Below are positions 27,244 to 35,563 of a stretch of DNA of 64,000 nucleotides, piece after piece (within the stretch, counting starts at the first letter, position 1; the number at the start of each line of letters is the position of its first letter). Location of the stretch: NCBI GenBank assembly GCA_028284285.1, contig JANQSA010000004.1, positions 1 to 64,000 on the forward strand. The letters are read 5' to 3'. The translations under genes were made by a program, and so were the position numbers. Below the pieces are notes generated by a model. That model saw nothing but the letters and a program-made list of their open reading frames with translations. It was not told the DNA's origin and made no database searches. The stretch is from Croceivirga sp. GTDB lineage: Bacteria > Bacteroidota > Bacteroidia > Flavobacteriales > Flavobacteriaceae.

Positions 27244-28017
27244 ATGACGGAAGATCTTAACATCGCAGTAGTACAAACGCCCTTACATTGGGAAAATCCG
27301 GAAGCCAATCGTGCCATGTTTTCGGAAAAAATAGCGACACTTCAGGAGGGTGTTGATCTGGTGGTCTTACCTGAGATGTTTAGCACCGGTTTTACCATGA
27401 ATCCGCAACACTTAAATGTGCATGAAGGCCCTAAAACGCTTACCTGGATGGAGGAAAATGCCAAGGCGAAAAAACTGGCTATCGTAGGGAGTATCATTTT
27501 TCAGGAACCGGAAGGGTTTTTCAACAGGTTTTTTGCGGTACTTCCGGATGGGAGTTGCTATCAATATGATAAACGGCACACCTTTACCCTGGCCGGAGAA
27601 GATAAAGTGTACCAATCCGGGAAATCGAAACTTGTATTTGATTTTAAAGGCTGGTCATTTTGCCCTTTAATATGCTACGACCTTCGTTTTCCGGTTTGGG
27701 CCAGAAATGTGGATAATTATGATGTTCTTATCTATGTAGCGAATTGGCCTAAACCCAGAATTAATGCCTGGGATGTGTTACTCAAAGCCCGGGCTATTGA
27801 AAACATGGCGTATTGCATTGGGGCGAACCGGATAGGGCAGGATGCTATGGGGTATGAATACCCTGGGCATTCTGCAGCATATGATGTATTGGGAAATCAA
27901 ATGGTATTTTCTGAAAAAGAGGAGATTTTGTATACCACTTTATCCAAAAAGCATTTAACCACCTACAGGCAAAAACTTCGCTTTTTGAATGATAGGGACG
28001 CCTTTAATTTGTTATAA
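27244..28017 (+). CDS. Omega-amidase / carbon-nitrogen hydrolase
   Basis: Nitrilase-superfamily amidase of 257 aa, most like omega-amidase (hydrolyses 2-oxoglutaramate and 2-oxosuccinamate). The start MTEDLNIAVVQTPLHWENPE at 27244 is 2 bp after the Nudix stop; a longer frame runs back into that gene and is rejected. The catalytic triad is visible: Glu in VVLPEMFSTGF, Lys in YDKRHTFTL, Cys in PLICYDLRFPVWARN. VANWPKPR and KARAIENMAYCIGANR are further family blocks. The 3' end overlaps the convergent Ig-like lipoprotein gene by 14 bp. Confidence 0.92.
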   Translation: MTEDLNIAVVQTPLHWENPEANRAMFSEKIATLQEGVDLVVLPEMFSTGFTMNPQHLNVHEGPKTLTWMEENAKAKKLAIVGSIIFQEPEGFFNRFFAVLPDGSCYQYDKRHTFTLAGEDKVYQSGKSKLVFDFKGWSFCPLICYDLRFPVWARNVDNYDVLIYVANWPKPRINAWDVLLKARAIENMAYCIGANRIGQDAMGYEYPGHSAAYDVLGNQMVFSEKEEILYTTLSKKHLTTYRQKLRFLNDRDAFNLL

Positions 28018-29623
28018 GGAAGGTTTGTTCCAGCTCCCAATTCGCCCTAACCTCAATGAAATCGGGAAAATAATTGATGTTTTCGGGTTGTATTCTTTTG
28101 AGATAGCTGCCGGTATCCCATTTGCCATTATTGTTTTCATCAAAGATTACCCGTACTCCATATTTCCCGGGGTCCAGATTGTTAAATTCAAAAACCCTGG
28201 GTTCCAAGGCTCGTTCTTCTCGCTTTATCTCCCCTTTTTCTGTGGTTAGCTGCACAATAATGGGATACTGGACTTCCCCGCCAATGGTAAGTCGCATATT
28301 ACCATAATCCGCAAAACTTCCTGAAGAAAGAGTAATATCCAGGGTATCGTTCTGTTGTCCAAAAAAATCTTCTATGGCTCCGGGGAAAAGGGTGAGATTA
28401 TACCGCTGATTATCCAGAATATCAAAGTTTACATCCACGGCATTTATGACAGTATCCAAAGTTCCGGTGAATGCCACGTCAATGGAGTCCATATCCATAA
28501 TGCGGATTTTGGTGGTATCAACACGTACCAGAGGGGTGTTGGCCGTAATGGAGAAATCGTCCTCAAAATTTATTTTTCCGCTATGGCTTGAACTTAGCAG
28601 TAAGCTGTCCAGGGCTAACTTCCTTGTTTTTACGGTAAAAGTATCAATGGCCATAAAACTTTCATTGGTTACCGTAAACACGATGGAGTCTAAATCTGTT
28701 GGAGTAAGCCAGTAATTAAGAGTGTCTTTGTCCCGTTGTTTCTTGACCAAAGTACGAACAGAGTCGGGCAAGGGGGTAAGGGTGTTGATTTTTATCGTTG
28801 AACCATCTCCTTGATACCCAAAAATGATTCGATTCTTTGCTACATAGCTGGGTACTGATACGCCGTAATCCGGAACTTCTTGAAAGAGGTTTAGTAAATA
28901 TATCGAGTCCGTAGGAAGCACAATAGTATCCTTTAAGAAGGCGATCTTATCTGATCGCTGATCAAAAACGTTGTTTTTGCCGGCATCTTTCACACCGAAG
29001 ATTTTGTATTTTCCTGCCTTCAGGTTTCTCAATTGAAAGAAGGGGAGGCTATCCAAGGTATTGGTAATGTAATTAGGAGGATATTTATAAATGGTGGAAT
29101 CATTATAAATACTGTCAATTTCATAAAGCATTACGCTCACAAATTGGTCGGCAGTTCTATTAAAGGCGTCTTTCACCGCTCCCGATAGCGTCAGGGAATC
29201 TAGTACCGCTCCGGTTGAAAAGACGTAGGTAAGAAAAGGATTAGGATTACCTTCGTGGTTATCTACAATACTTTGCCCAAAATTGAGGGTATATGTAGTG
29301 TTTTCCCGCAAGGTATCCTTAAATGCAATCTCTACGTATTTACTGGCTCCGCCCTGTGGTTTTATCTCCGGGATGGTTTTTAAGGGAGGAGAAACTATCA
29401 ATTGATTTTGAACGTCTTCCAGTTTGATGTATTCGTCAAAGTACAATCGAATTTTTTTAGCGGAGAAATTGGTTGAAAAATTGGGAGGTTCCGTTTTCAG
29501 CAAAACAGGAGGATCCAGATCTTTTGGTCCCCCGGTAGGATTACCTCGTCGAGCACATTGCCAGAGCGCTATCACTACACAACTTAAAAATAGACCACTA
29601 AAAAATCGTTTGGCCAAATGCAT
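28004..29623 (-). CDS. Ig-like domain lipoprotein
   Basis: Exported 539-aa lipoprotein with lipobox VIALWQCARRGNPTGGPKD (Cys near residue 23). The first domain after the signal is a bacterial Ig-like (SbsA/Big_5) fold (LLKTEPPNFSTNF, KIRLYFDEYIKLEDV, TYTLNFGQSIVDNHEGNPNP). A series of beta-rich segments follows, ending with FDENNNGKWDTGSYLK, a loop that resembles a calcium-binding turn. Proteins of this build are conserved in Bacteroidetes and found in the envelope; no enzyme motif is seen. It converges on the omega-amidase. comF lies upstream on the same strand, 58 bp away. Confidence 0.85.
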   Translation of the reverse strand: MHLAKRFFSGLFLSCVVIALWQCARRGNPTGGPKDLDPPVLLKTEPPNFSTNFSAKKIRLYFDEYIKLEDVQNQLIVSPPLKTIPEIKPQGGASKYVEIAFKDTLRENTTYTLNFGQSIVDNHEGNPNPFLTYVFSTGAVLDSLTLSGAVKDAFNRTADQFVSVMLYEIDSIYNDSTIYKYPPNYITNTLDSLPFFQLRNLKAGKYKIFGVKDAGKNNVFDQRSDKIAFLKDTIVLPTDSIYLLNLFQEVPDYGVSVPSYVAKNRIIFGYQGDGSTIKINTLTPLPDSVRTLVKKQRDKDTLNYWLTPTDLDSIVFTVTNESFMAIDTFTVKTRKLALDSLLLSSSHSGKINFEDDFSITANTPLVRVDTTKIRIMDMDSIDVAFTGTLDTVINAVDVNFDILDNQRYNLTLFPGAIEDFFGQQNDTLDITLSSGSFADYGNMRLTIGGEVQYPIIVQLTTEKGEIKREERALEPRVFEFNNLDPGKYGVRVIFDENNNGKWDTGSYLKRIQPENINYFPDFIEVRANWELEQTFLITN

Positions 29624-29681
29624 ACTACCGATTGTTGGGCAAAGAAACGACTTCTTCCAAGAATTCTAAAGTTAACTTCTG

Positions 29682-30377
29682 TTAAGGCACAACTGCTATT
29701 GTGGCCACACAGAGCGTAACGTCCGGAATGGTATGTAAGGCATGTGCGCAGGCCTCTATGGTAGCGCCGGTGGTGATAACGTCATCCACCAAAAGCAACC
29801 GCTTACCGCGCATGGATTCTCCCTGCTGTACTACATAGAGGTCTTGGCTGCTTTTCCACCGGTTTAACCGATTTTTTTGGGTAAGTGTTTTGGTGTCATG
29901 TGTTTTAATCAGCATATTGTCTATGTAGGCCGCATTGAGATGATGTGCTAATCGTTTTCCAAACCGTTCCACCTGGTTATACCCTCTTTTTCGAAGTTTA
30001 CGGGGGTGTAAGGGGACCGGTATAACGGCATCGATGCGAAGCGCTTTGTGTTGTGCTATTTGTGGCCCAAACCAGTTGCCAATAAAATCACCTATTTCTT
30101 GTTGATTCTTATATTTTAAGAAATGCAGCAGATTCTTGACTATTCCGGCCTTGGAAAAATAGAGGAAAGCCGCAGCTTTTTCAATGCGTACGCGCCCATA
30201 GAATATGCGGTCTACGGCGTTTTCATGGGCAAAATCAAAATCGGTCAACGGCAGATCATGTCGACAAACGGTACATAACAGGTGCTCTCCTCTGGATAAT
30301 TGCACATTACATCCAAAACACTCCAATGGCAATAGTATGGAGTTAATATCGTTTATTATCTTTGACGCCCAGTTCAT
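29682..30377 (-). CDS. comF: ComF-family phosphoribosyltransferase-like protein
   Basis: ComF/GntX-type protein of 231 aa linked in other bacteria to natural transformation. It carries an N-terminal zinc-binding segment (PLECFGCNVQLSRGEHLLC then CRHDLP) with four cysteines, and a PRTase domain ending in the PRPP-binding loop RLLLVDDVITTGATIEACA (about 195-212). The start MNWASKIINDINSILLP (30377) is preferred over a Met two codons upstream. Divergent from the coiled-coil gene with a 38-bp gap. Whether the host is transformable cannot be told from this window. Confidence 0.88.
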   Translation of the reverse strand: MNWASKIINDINSILLPLECFGCNVQLSRGEHLLCTVCRHDLPLTDFDFAHENAVDRIFYGRVRIEKAAAFLYFSKAGIVKNLLHFLKYKNQQEIGDFIGNWFGPQIAQHKALRIDAVIPVPLHPRKLRKRGYNQVERFGKRLAHHLNAAYIDNMLIKTHDTKTLTQKNRLNRWKSSQDLYVVQQGESMRGKRLLLVDDVITTGATIEACAHALHTIPDVTLCVATIAVVP

Positions 30378-30415
30378 GAACAAATCTTATACCTGCATTA
30401 TCAGCCACTTATCTT

Positions 30416-31312
30416 ATGGAATCCCAAGATACCACTTTCAACTATAAGATTATCCTAGCAGCTTTGGTGGCGGTTATCATTGCAATTCTTATTGCATTTT
30501 ATTACAGTTATGCCCAGTCCCAAAACCAACTTACCTATTTGGAAGACGAGAAAAAACTGTTGGTTAAGGACCTAACCCTAATGAAGGCAGAAGTAGACCG
30601 TCTGTCCGGCTTAAATGAAATTAATGATATTGAATTACAAACCTCCAAGTTTCGTATTGAGCAGTTATTGGATTCCGTAGGGCGATTGAATTTTAATATT
30701 ACCAAACTCAAAGAAGATCGGAAGACGCTACGCGTTTTGGAAGCAAAATTTGATAGCTTAAAACTTAAGAACAATTTTTTGCGGTACAACAATTCCCTCT
30801 TAACGCAAAAATACGAGCGTACACTTAGGCAAATTGAAGAGCTACGGGGGAAAACCAATACCCTCGCACAGGCAGAGGCCTTGGCCCGAAAAAAAAACCA
30901 GGAATTGGCTAATGAATTAAAGATAAAAAGCTACCTGAAAATGGAAAATGCAGAAGGTAGCGGCTTTCGGTTGCGAGCAGGACGGCCTTTAAAAACCAAT
31001 AAGGCTTCGGTAATTGAAAAACTACGAGGATGTGTTACCATTCAGGGCAACCCTAATGAAAGCGGGGATGTAAAAGTGATCTATCTCCAGTTCCTGAATC
31101 CGGATATGGCGGTCATTGAGGATAACGCCAATGTGGTTTCCGTGGGCGGCAATACCTATAGCAAACGGGTAGAAGTGGTATACCTGGGCAAAGAATTAAG
31201 TGTTTGCGATGCCATTACCGTTCCGGAAGGGTCATTAGATCCCGGAATTTACACGCTCAATATTTTTGAGGACGAGCGCTTGCTTTCCTCCTCGGAATTT
31301 CAGTTAAAATAA
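30416..31312 (+). CDS. Membrane-anchored coiled-coil protein of unknown function
   Basis: A 298-aa protein with one N-terminal transmembrane helix (IILAALVAVIIAILIAFYY, about residues 11-29). A long predicted coiled-coil follows (about 35-175, rich in Leu/Glu/Lys heptads such as EDEKKLLVKDLTLMKAEVDR). A beta-rich C-terminal domain of about 110 residues follows (RLRAGRPLKTNKASVIEKLR, CVTIQGNPNESGDVKVIYLQ). No catalytic motif is seen. It is probably periplasmic, spacing a small domain away from the inner membrane. This family is widespread in Flavobacteriaceae but I know of no function. Confidence 0.75.
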   Translation: MESQDTTFNYKIILAALVAVIIAILIAFYYSYAQSQNQLTYLEDEKKLLVKDLTLMKAEVDRLSGLNEINDIELQTSKFRIEQLLDSVGRLNFNITKLKEDRKTLRVLEAKFDSLKLKNNFLRYNNSLLTQKYERTLRQIEELRGKTNTLAQAEALARKKNQELANELKIKSYLKMENAEGSGFRLRAGRPLKTNKASVIEKLRGCVTIQGNPNESGDVKVIYLQFLNPDMAVIEDNANVVSVGGNTYSKRVEVVYLGKELSVCDAITVPEGSLDPGIYTLNIFEDERLLSSSEFQLK

Positions 31313-31320
31313 GATTTTCT

Positions 31321-31376
31321 CTGGATGCTGAGCGACCTGTACTGAGCCTGCCGAAGTAAGTCGAAGTATTTAGGCA
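31321..31376. repeat. REP-like intergenic repeat
   Basis: A GC-richer patch between the coiled-coil gene and glyS, with internal direct repeats CTGAG (two copies) and CGAAGTA (31352-31358, 31362-31368, period 10). The wording CTGAGCCTGCCGAAG...GTCGAAGTAT is of the kind found many times in flavobacterial intergenic regions. Copy number cannot be judged here. Confidence 0.45.
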
Positions 31377-31446
31377 ATAGCGGGCACTATCCTGGAAAAC
31401 TCGCCTACACGATTAATCTTTCGTTTTAAGATTTAGCTCATTGTAC

Positions 31447-31454
31447 TACATTTG
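31447..31454 (+). promoter_or_regulatory. Candidate -7 box immediately before the glyS start
   Basis: TACATTTG matches TAnnTTTG exactly and ends 4 bp before the glyS ATG at 31459. If used, transcription would start at or next to the ATG and the mRNA would be leaderless. No clear -33 TTG is present. Confidence 0.4.
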
Positions 31455-31458
31455 CCCA

Positions 31459-33000
31459 ATGGCAAATCAGGAAGACGTTTTTAAGAAGGTAATTTCGCAT
31501 GCCAAGGAATATGGCTATGTGTTTCAATCCAGTGAGATCTATGATGGCTTGAGCGCTGTTTATGACTATGGTCAAAACGGGGTAGAACTCAAAAATAATA
31601 TCCGGGAATACTGGTGGCGGGCCATGACGCAACTCCATGATGATATTGTGGGGATTGATGCTGCTATTTTTATGCACCCCACCACCTGGAAAGCTTCCGG
31701 ACACGTAGATGCGTTTAATGATCCCTTGATTGACAACAAAGACTCCAAAAAACGTTATCGCGCCGATGTTTTGGTGGAGGATCATGTGGCTAAAATTGAA
31801 GCGAAGATCGATAAAGAAGTCGCCAAGGCAGCCAAACGTTTCGGGGAAGCCTTTGATAAGGAACAGTTTTTGGCAACCAATGCCCGGGTAAAAGGGTATC
31901 AGGAAAAAGCAACTGCCATTTTAAAACGGTTGGGCCAGTCATTGGAAAAAGAGGACCTGGCCGACGTGAAAACCTTAATTGAAGAACTGGGCATTGTCTG
32001 TCCTGTTTCAGGATCTAAAAACTGGACAGATGTCAAACAATTCAACCTGATGTTTGGTACCCAACTGGGGGCTACCGCAGAAAGTGCCATGGAGTTGTAT
32101 CTGAGGCCGGAAACCGCACAAGGGATCTTTGTTAACTTTTTAAACGTTCAGAAGACGGGACGTATGAAGATCCCGTTTGGAATTGCCCAAACCGGGAAGG
32201 CCTTCCGGAACGAAATTGTGGCCCGGCAGTTCATCTTCCGGATGCGCGAGTTTGAGCAGATGGAGATGCAATACTTTATCAAACCGGGTACTCAAAAGGA
32301 GTGGTATGAGGCCTGGAAAGAAAAGCGGATGAATTGGCACCTTTCTCTGGGAATGGGAGAAGAAAATTATCGTTTTCATGACCATGAGAAATTAGCCCAC
32401 TATGCCGATGCGGCCTGCGATATCGAATTTAAATTCCCTTTTGGTTTTAGAGAACTGGAGGGCATCCACTCGCGGACCGATTTTGATTTGGGCAGCCATG
32501 AAAAATACTCCGGTAAAAAACTGCAATATTTTGATCCTGAAGAAAACAAGAGCTATGTGCCCTATGTTTTGGAGACGTCCATTGGCCTGGACCGTATGTT
32601 CTTGGCTGTATTTTCCAATTCGCTTAGGGAAGAAGCACTGGAGAACAACACTACTCGTACGGTGTTACAACTTCCCGCCGTGCTGGCACCCACTAAAGCA
32701 GCAGTCCTTCCTTTGTTAAAGCGTGACGGTTTACCGGAAATTGCTGAAAAGTTGGTGAATGATCTCAAATGGGATATGAATGTAGCCTATGATGAAAAAG
32801 ATGCTGTAGGCCGTCGCTACCGTCGTCAGGATGCCGTTGGCACCCCTTTCTGTATCACTGTGGATCATCAGACCCTGGAGGACGAAACGGTAACTATTCG
32901 CCACCGGGACAGTATGGAGCAACAAAGGGTTAAAATGGACAAGGTTAAAGGCATTATTACGGATGCGGTAGCTATGAAAGCATGGTTGAAGAAGATTTGA
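31459..33000 (+). CDS. glyS: Glycyl-tRNA synthetase
   Basis: Class II, homodimeric GlyRS of the eukaryote/archaeal-like (alpha2) type, about 513 aa, charging tRNA-Gly. The start MANQEDVFKKVISHAKEYGY is the conserved N-terminus. Motif 1 region is YDYGQNGVELKNNIREYWW, motif 2 is QFIFRMREFEQMEMQYF, and motif 3 is PYVLETSIGLDRMFLAVF near residue 372. The anticodon-binding domain lies at about 405-513. Monocistronic; the promoter box is unusually close to the start codon. The HTH-methyltransferase gene begins 149 bp downstream. Confidence 0.97.
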   Translation: MANQEDVFKKVISHAKEYGYVFQSSEIYDGLSAVYDYGQNGVELKNNIREYWWRAMTQLHDDIVGIDAAIFMHPTTWKASGHVDAFNDPLIDNKDSKKRYRADVLVEDHVAKIEAKIDKEVAKAAKRFGEAFDKEQFLATNARVKGYQEKATAILKRLGQSLEKEDLADVKTLIEELGIVCPVSGSKNWTDVKQFNLMFGTQLGATAESAMELYLRPETAQGIFVNFLNVQKTGRMKIPFGIAQTGKAFRNEIVARQFIFRMREFEQMEMQYFIKPGTQKEWYEAWKEKRMNWHLSLGMGEENYRFHDHEKLAHYADAACDIEFKFPFGFRELEGIHSRTDFDLGSHEKYSGKKLQYFDPEENKSYVPYVLETSIGLDRMFLAVFSNSLREEALENNTTRTVLQLPAVLAPTKAAVLPLLKRDGLPEIAEKLVNDLKWDMNVAYDEKDAVGRRYRRQDAVGTPFCITVDHQTLEDETVTIRHRDSMEQQRVKMDKVKGIITDAVAMKAWLKKI

Positions 33001-33100
33001 GTGGACCGGATAAGGCGATTTAAATCTTAAAGGGTTGCTATGAAAGGGTGGTATACTATGTTTATACTCAGGCTATAGTGTTGCATTTATTTTTTGTCAC

Positions 33101-33134
33101 TTGACTATTTGCGTTAAAAAGCGTTAATTTGACT
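33101..33134 (+). promoter_or_regulatory. Direct repeats upstream of the methyltransferase gene
   Basis: TTGACT occurs at 33101-33106 and 33129-33134, and GCGTTAA at 33111-33117 and 33121-33127 (10-bp period, one helical turn). They lie 16-49 bp before the ATG at 33150, where an autoregulatory HTH domain on the methyltransferase could bind. Confidence 0.35.
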
Positions 33135-33149
33135 TTAAGTACGTTGCTT

Positions 33150-34451
33150 ATGAGTCAAACCGGTTTCCTTACTTTAGATGAAGTTGCTCAGAACCTAAAG
33201 GTCACCCGACAGACCGTGTCCAAGTACATTAAAAAGAAAGCGCTTAACGCTGTCAAAATAAACAAGAGTTACAGGATTACCGTAAACGACTTTGAAAATT
33301 TTGTCAATGCTAATGCCACAGCGCAAAAACCTTCCATCTCCTATTTGAGAAGGACTAAAAATTGTACGCTTCAATATTCGGACAAATCAGAAGAGTCTGA
33401 GATTATTTCCGGGGTTTTTCATGGGGAGCTCAGGGAAGTTGGGCAATCCACTACCGGGTCGTCAAACCAATTCATTTTCGGGGATAACTATTATGTTTTG
33501 AAGAAGCTTTTGGAAACGCACAAAGGTCAAATAGACCTTGTCTATATTGATCCGCCGTTTGGAACAGGTCAGGATTTTAATTCCATTGATGAACATTCCG
33601 CATATTCAGACAAATTGGTGAACAGCGAGTTTCTTGAATTTATCAGGAAAAGGTTGTTTTTGCTTCGTGAATTAATGTCCGACGCAGGGAGTATTTACCT
33701 GCACATTGATAAAAAGATTGGCCATTACGTAAAGATTGTGATGGATGAAGTATTTGGGTATCAGAATTTCATCAATGACATTACAAGAATTAAGTGTAAT
33801 CCCAAGAATTTTGCCCGCAATGCGTATGGTAACTATTCGGATACGATTTTGTACTATGCCAAGAATAGGGATGGTCAAATATGGAATGACATTAAGGAAC
33901 CCATGTCTAATGAAAAACGAAAACAGCTATTTCCAAAAAAACACCCAAAGTTGGGCTTTTATACTACCAATCCAATTCATGCTCCCGGAAAAACCGTAAA
34001 TGGTGATACGGGTTTGGAATGGAAAGGATTAAAGCCCCCAAAAGGCAGGCATTGGCGCTACAGCAGGGAAGTATTGGACGAACTTGACAACAAGGGTTTA
34101 ATTGAATGGTCAAGTACTGGAAATCCCAGAAAAATAGTACTTGCTGACGAACACAAAGGGTTTAAAATTCAGGATTTATGGGAGTTTAAAGACAAAGGAC
34201 TTTCCTATGTGGATTATCCGACTCAAAAGAACTTTGATATGCTGGAAAGAATTATACGCAATTCTTCAAATCAAGACTCTATTGTGCTGGATTGCTTTGC
34301 CGGGTCAGGAAGTACTTTGAGAGTCGCCAATACGTTGGGTCGAAATTGGATTGGAATTGATAACTCTACGCACTCCCTTGAAGTAATCAAAGCGACTTTT
34401 GCCAAAGACCAGATGGAATACGACGTACTGGAGTATGTCCCTCTGGATTAG
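33150..34451 (+). CDS. Adenine-specific DNA methyltransferase with N-terminal HTH domain
   Basis: DNA N6-adenine methyltransferase, 433 aa, predicted modification half of a restriction-modification system. Residues about 6-53 form an excisionase/MerR-like helix-turn-helix (LTLDEVAQNLKVTRQTVSKY, YRITVNDFENFV). Motif IV DPPF (134-137, in VYIDPPFGTG) precedes motif I FAGSGST (383-389), the beta-class order also seen in type III Mod proteins; there is no type III Res gene. I use the ATG at 33150 (MSQTGFLTL) rather than a TTG at 33129. The stop TAG is formed by the TA of the target site plus the first G of the inserted element (34451). The convergent nuclease gene is its likely partner. Confidence 0.85.
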   Translation: MSQTGFLTLDEVAQNLKVTRQTVSKYIKKKALNAVKINKSYRITVNDFENFVNANATAQKPSISYLRRTKNCTLQYSDKSEESEIISGVFHGELREVGQSTTGSSNQFIFGDNYYVLKKLLETHKGQIDLVYIDPPFGTGQDFNSIDEHSAYSDKLVNSEFLEFIRKRLFLLRELMSDAGSIYLHIDKKIGHYVKIVMDEVFGYQNFINDITRIKCNPKNFARNAYGNYSDTILYYAKNRDGQIWNDIKEPMSNEKRKQLFPKKHPKLGFYTTNPIHAPGKTVNGDTGLEWKGLKPPKGRHWRYSREVLDELDNKGLIEWSSTGNPRKIVLADEHKGFKIQDLWEFKDKGLSYVDYPTQKNFDMLERIIRNSSNQDSIVLDCFAGSGSTLRVANTLGRNWIGIDNSTHSLEVIKATFAKDQMEYDVLEYVPLD

Positions 34452-34632
34452 GGCCTGTTAACACTAAGCCTAAAAGTGGCTTTTTCGCCCTTTTTCCGTA
34501 TTTCTTCGTTCTTTTTTGGATACGTAGCCCGCTATGTTTACCAAGAAAACGCCTCGAAATCCGAAAACCCGCCTGCAATACGGGCAGGAATCATCAAAAA
34601 ATCCATGATTTCCGTTTAATGTTAACAGGCCC
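34451..34632. mobile_element. 182-bp MITE-like inverted-repeat element
   Basis: Perfect 13-bp terminal inverted repeats GGGCCTGTTAACA (34451-34463) and TGTTAACAGGCCC (34620-34632), continuing imperfectly inward to about 25 bp, flanked on both sides by TA (34449-34450, 34633-34634). It has no coding capacity for a transposase; an internal CCTGC/GCAGG hairpin lies at 34572-34588. The TA duplication and GG-ending repeats would fit an IS5/IS427-type or IS630-type helper, but no transposase is in the window to test this. Removing the element plus one TA joins the two flanking genes at TTAA, giving each a TAA stop with no codon lost. Confidence 0.75.
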
Positions 34633-35465
34633 TAAAGGAAAGAGTTGAGATAGTTTTCCAGCAAAAGGGCACTTAGGATATCATAAGGAAACTCCTGAAC
34701 AAGCACATTAACCTTGTCATTTATCACTGAACCATTGATCTTTCGGGTGGCCCAGGGGAAGCCGTCAATTATTCCAACACGTAGTACTTCTCCTCGCTGG
34801 TGCCTGCAAAAATCCAAAACATCCCTGACCTGATTGTTTTGATTGCCGCCGGAACGACCAATCCATTTAGCTTCGCCTATGATGTAGGTCTCATTGACTT
34901 TAGCCACAAGGTCCGGGCGTTTTCTTAGATACTGATTCAAGGTTTCATTGACAAAAGTTTTTCCCTCCTCTTCCGATGAATTCAACACATAAATCCCTTC
35001 AGTGGCATTTTCAAAATCCGCTATGCGCAATAATTCAAATTGGTTTCTGAGCCAATTGGTGAACATGGGCCCCATTTGGGTATTTAGTTTTGGCGCCGAT
35101 TCCAATCTTACCACTAATTCGTCCGCTGTCATCGCGTACAATGTATTCGCGATACGATTGATCTGTTTTGGATTGGATTGAAGGCAGTTTTCAACCTCTT
35201 TGATCAAATAGGCTAAAGGCTCGTCATACGGGAATTTTACCTCTCCTTGAAGGATACTGATTAATTCTTCGGTGCGCCTGCCTTGATGAGCGGATATAAT
35301 TCTCCGTTTCAGTCTTTGCTCCAAATGAATGGGAACGGCTGTTTCAAGAGTGTAAATTTCTAACAGGTCATCAAGGTAGGCCGTGGTTTCAAACAGTGTA
35401 ATGCTCTGTTGAACCCATTCGTTAAGCTCGTCCCTTTCATTTTCAATGTCTATTGATCTGTCCAT
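34632..35465 (-). CDS. Probable type II restriction endonuclease, PD-(D/E)XK fold
   Basis: A 277-aa protein with no close family that I can name. PD at 184-185 (KRPDLVAKV) followed by GEAK (Glu198-Ala-Lys200 in YIIGEAKWIGRSGG) gives a complete PD-x(n)-ExK nuclease core, and NNQVRDVLDFCRHQR downstream resembles the core helix. The N-terminal 150 residues are helical. It is tail-to-tail with the DNA methyltransferase, the layout of many type II systems, and I infer that it cuts the site the methyltransferase protects. Recognition sequence unknown. Its stop TAG, like that of the methyltransferase, is completed by the end of the inserted element. Confidence 0.72.
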   Translation of the reverse strand: MDRSIDIENERDELNEWVQQSITLFETTAYLDDLLEIYTLETAVPIHLEQRLKRRIISAHQGRRTEELISILQGEVKFPYDEPLAYLIKEVENCLQSNPKQINRIANTLYAMTADELVVRLESAPKLNTQMGPMFTNWLRNQFELLRIADFENATEGIYVLNSSEEEGKTFVNETLNQYLRKRPDLVAKVNETYIIGEAKWIGRSGGNQNNQVRDVLDFCRHQRGEVLRVGIIDGFPWATRKINGSVINDKVNVLVQEFPYDILSALLLENYLNSFL

Positions 35466-35563
35466 AGGTCAAATTTCACGTGTTTTATCACTTATTCAAA
35501 GGGTACCACAACAGGCCAGTAGGATCCGTATTCCCATATTAGCCAGTTGGAACTATTTTAGGG

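Noticed and set aside
33150-34451. Reading the methyltransferase as a type III Mod subunit
   Set aside because: No Res helicase-nuclease gene is adjacent; the only nuclease-like neighbour is a small PD-(D/E)XK protein, so a type II layout is simpler.
34387-34578. 63-codon minus-strand frame running through the inserted element
   Set aside because: It spans the element and the end of the methyltransferase gene, has no transposase motif and no conserved start, so I do not read it as a transposase remnant.
34449-34634. A 4-bp TTAA (piggyBac-type) target duplication for the inserted element
   Set aside because: The left flank reads ATTA before the element and the right flank TAAA after it; only TA is duplicated.
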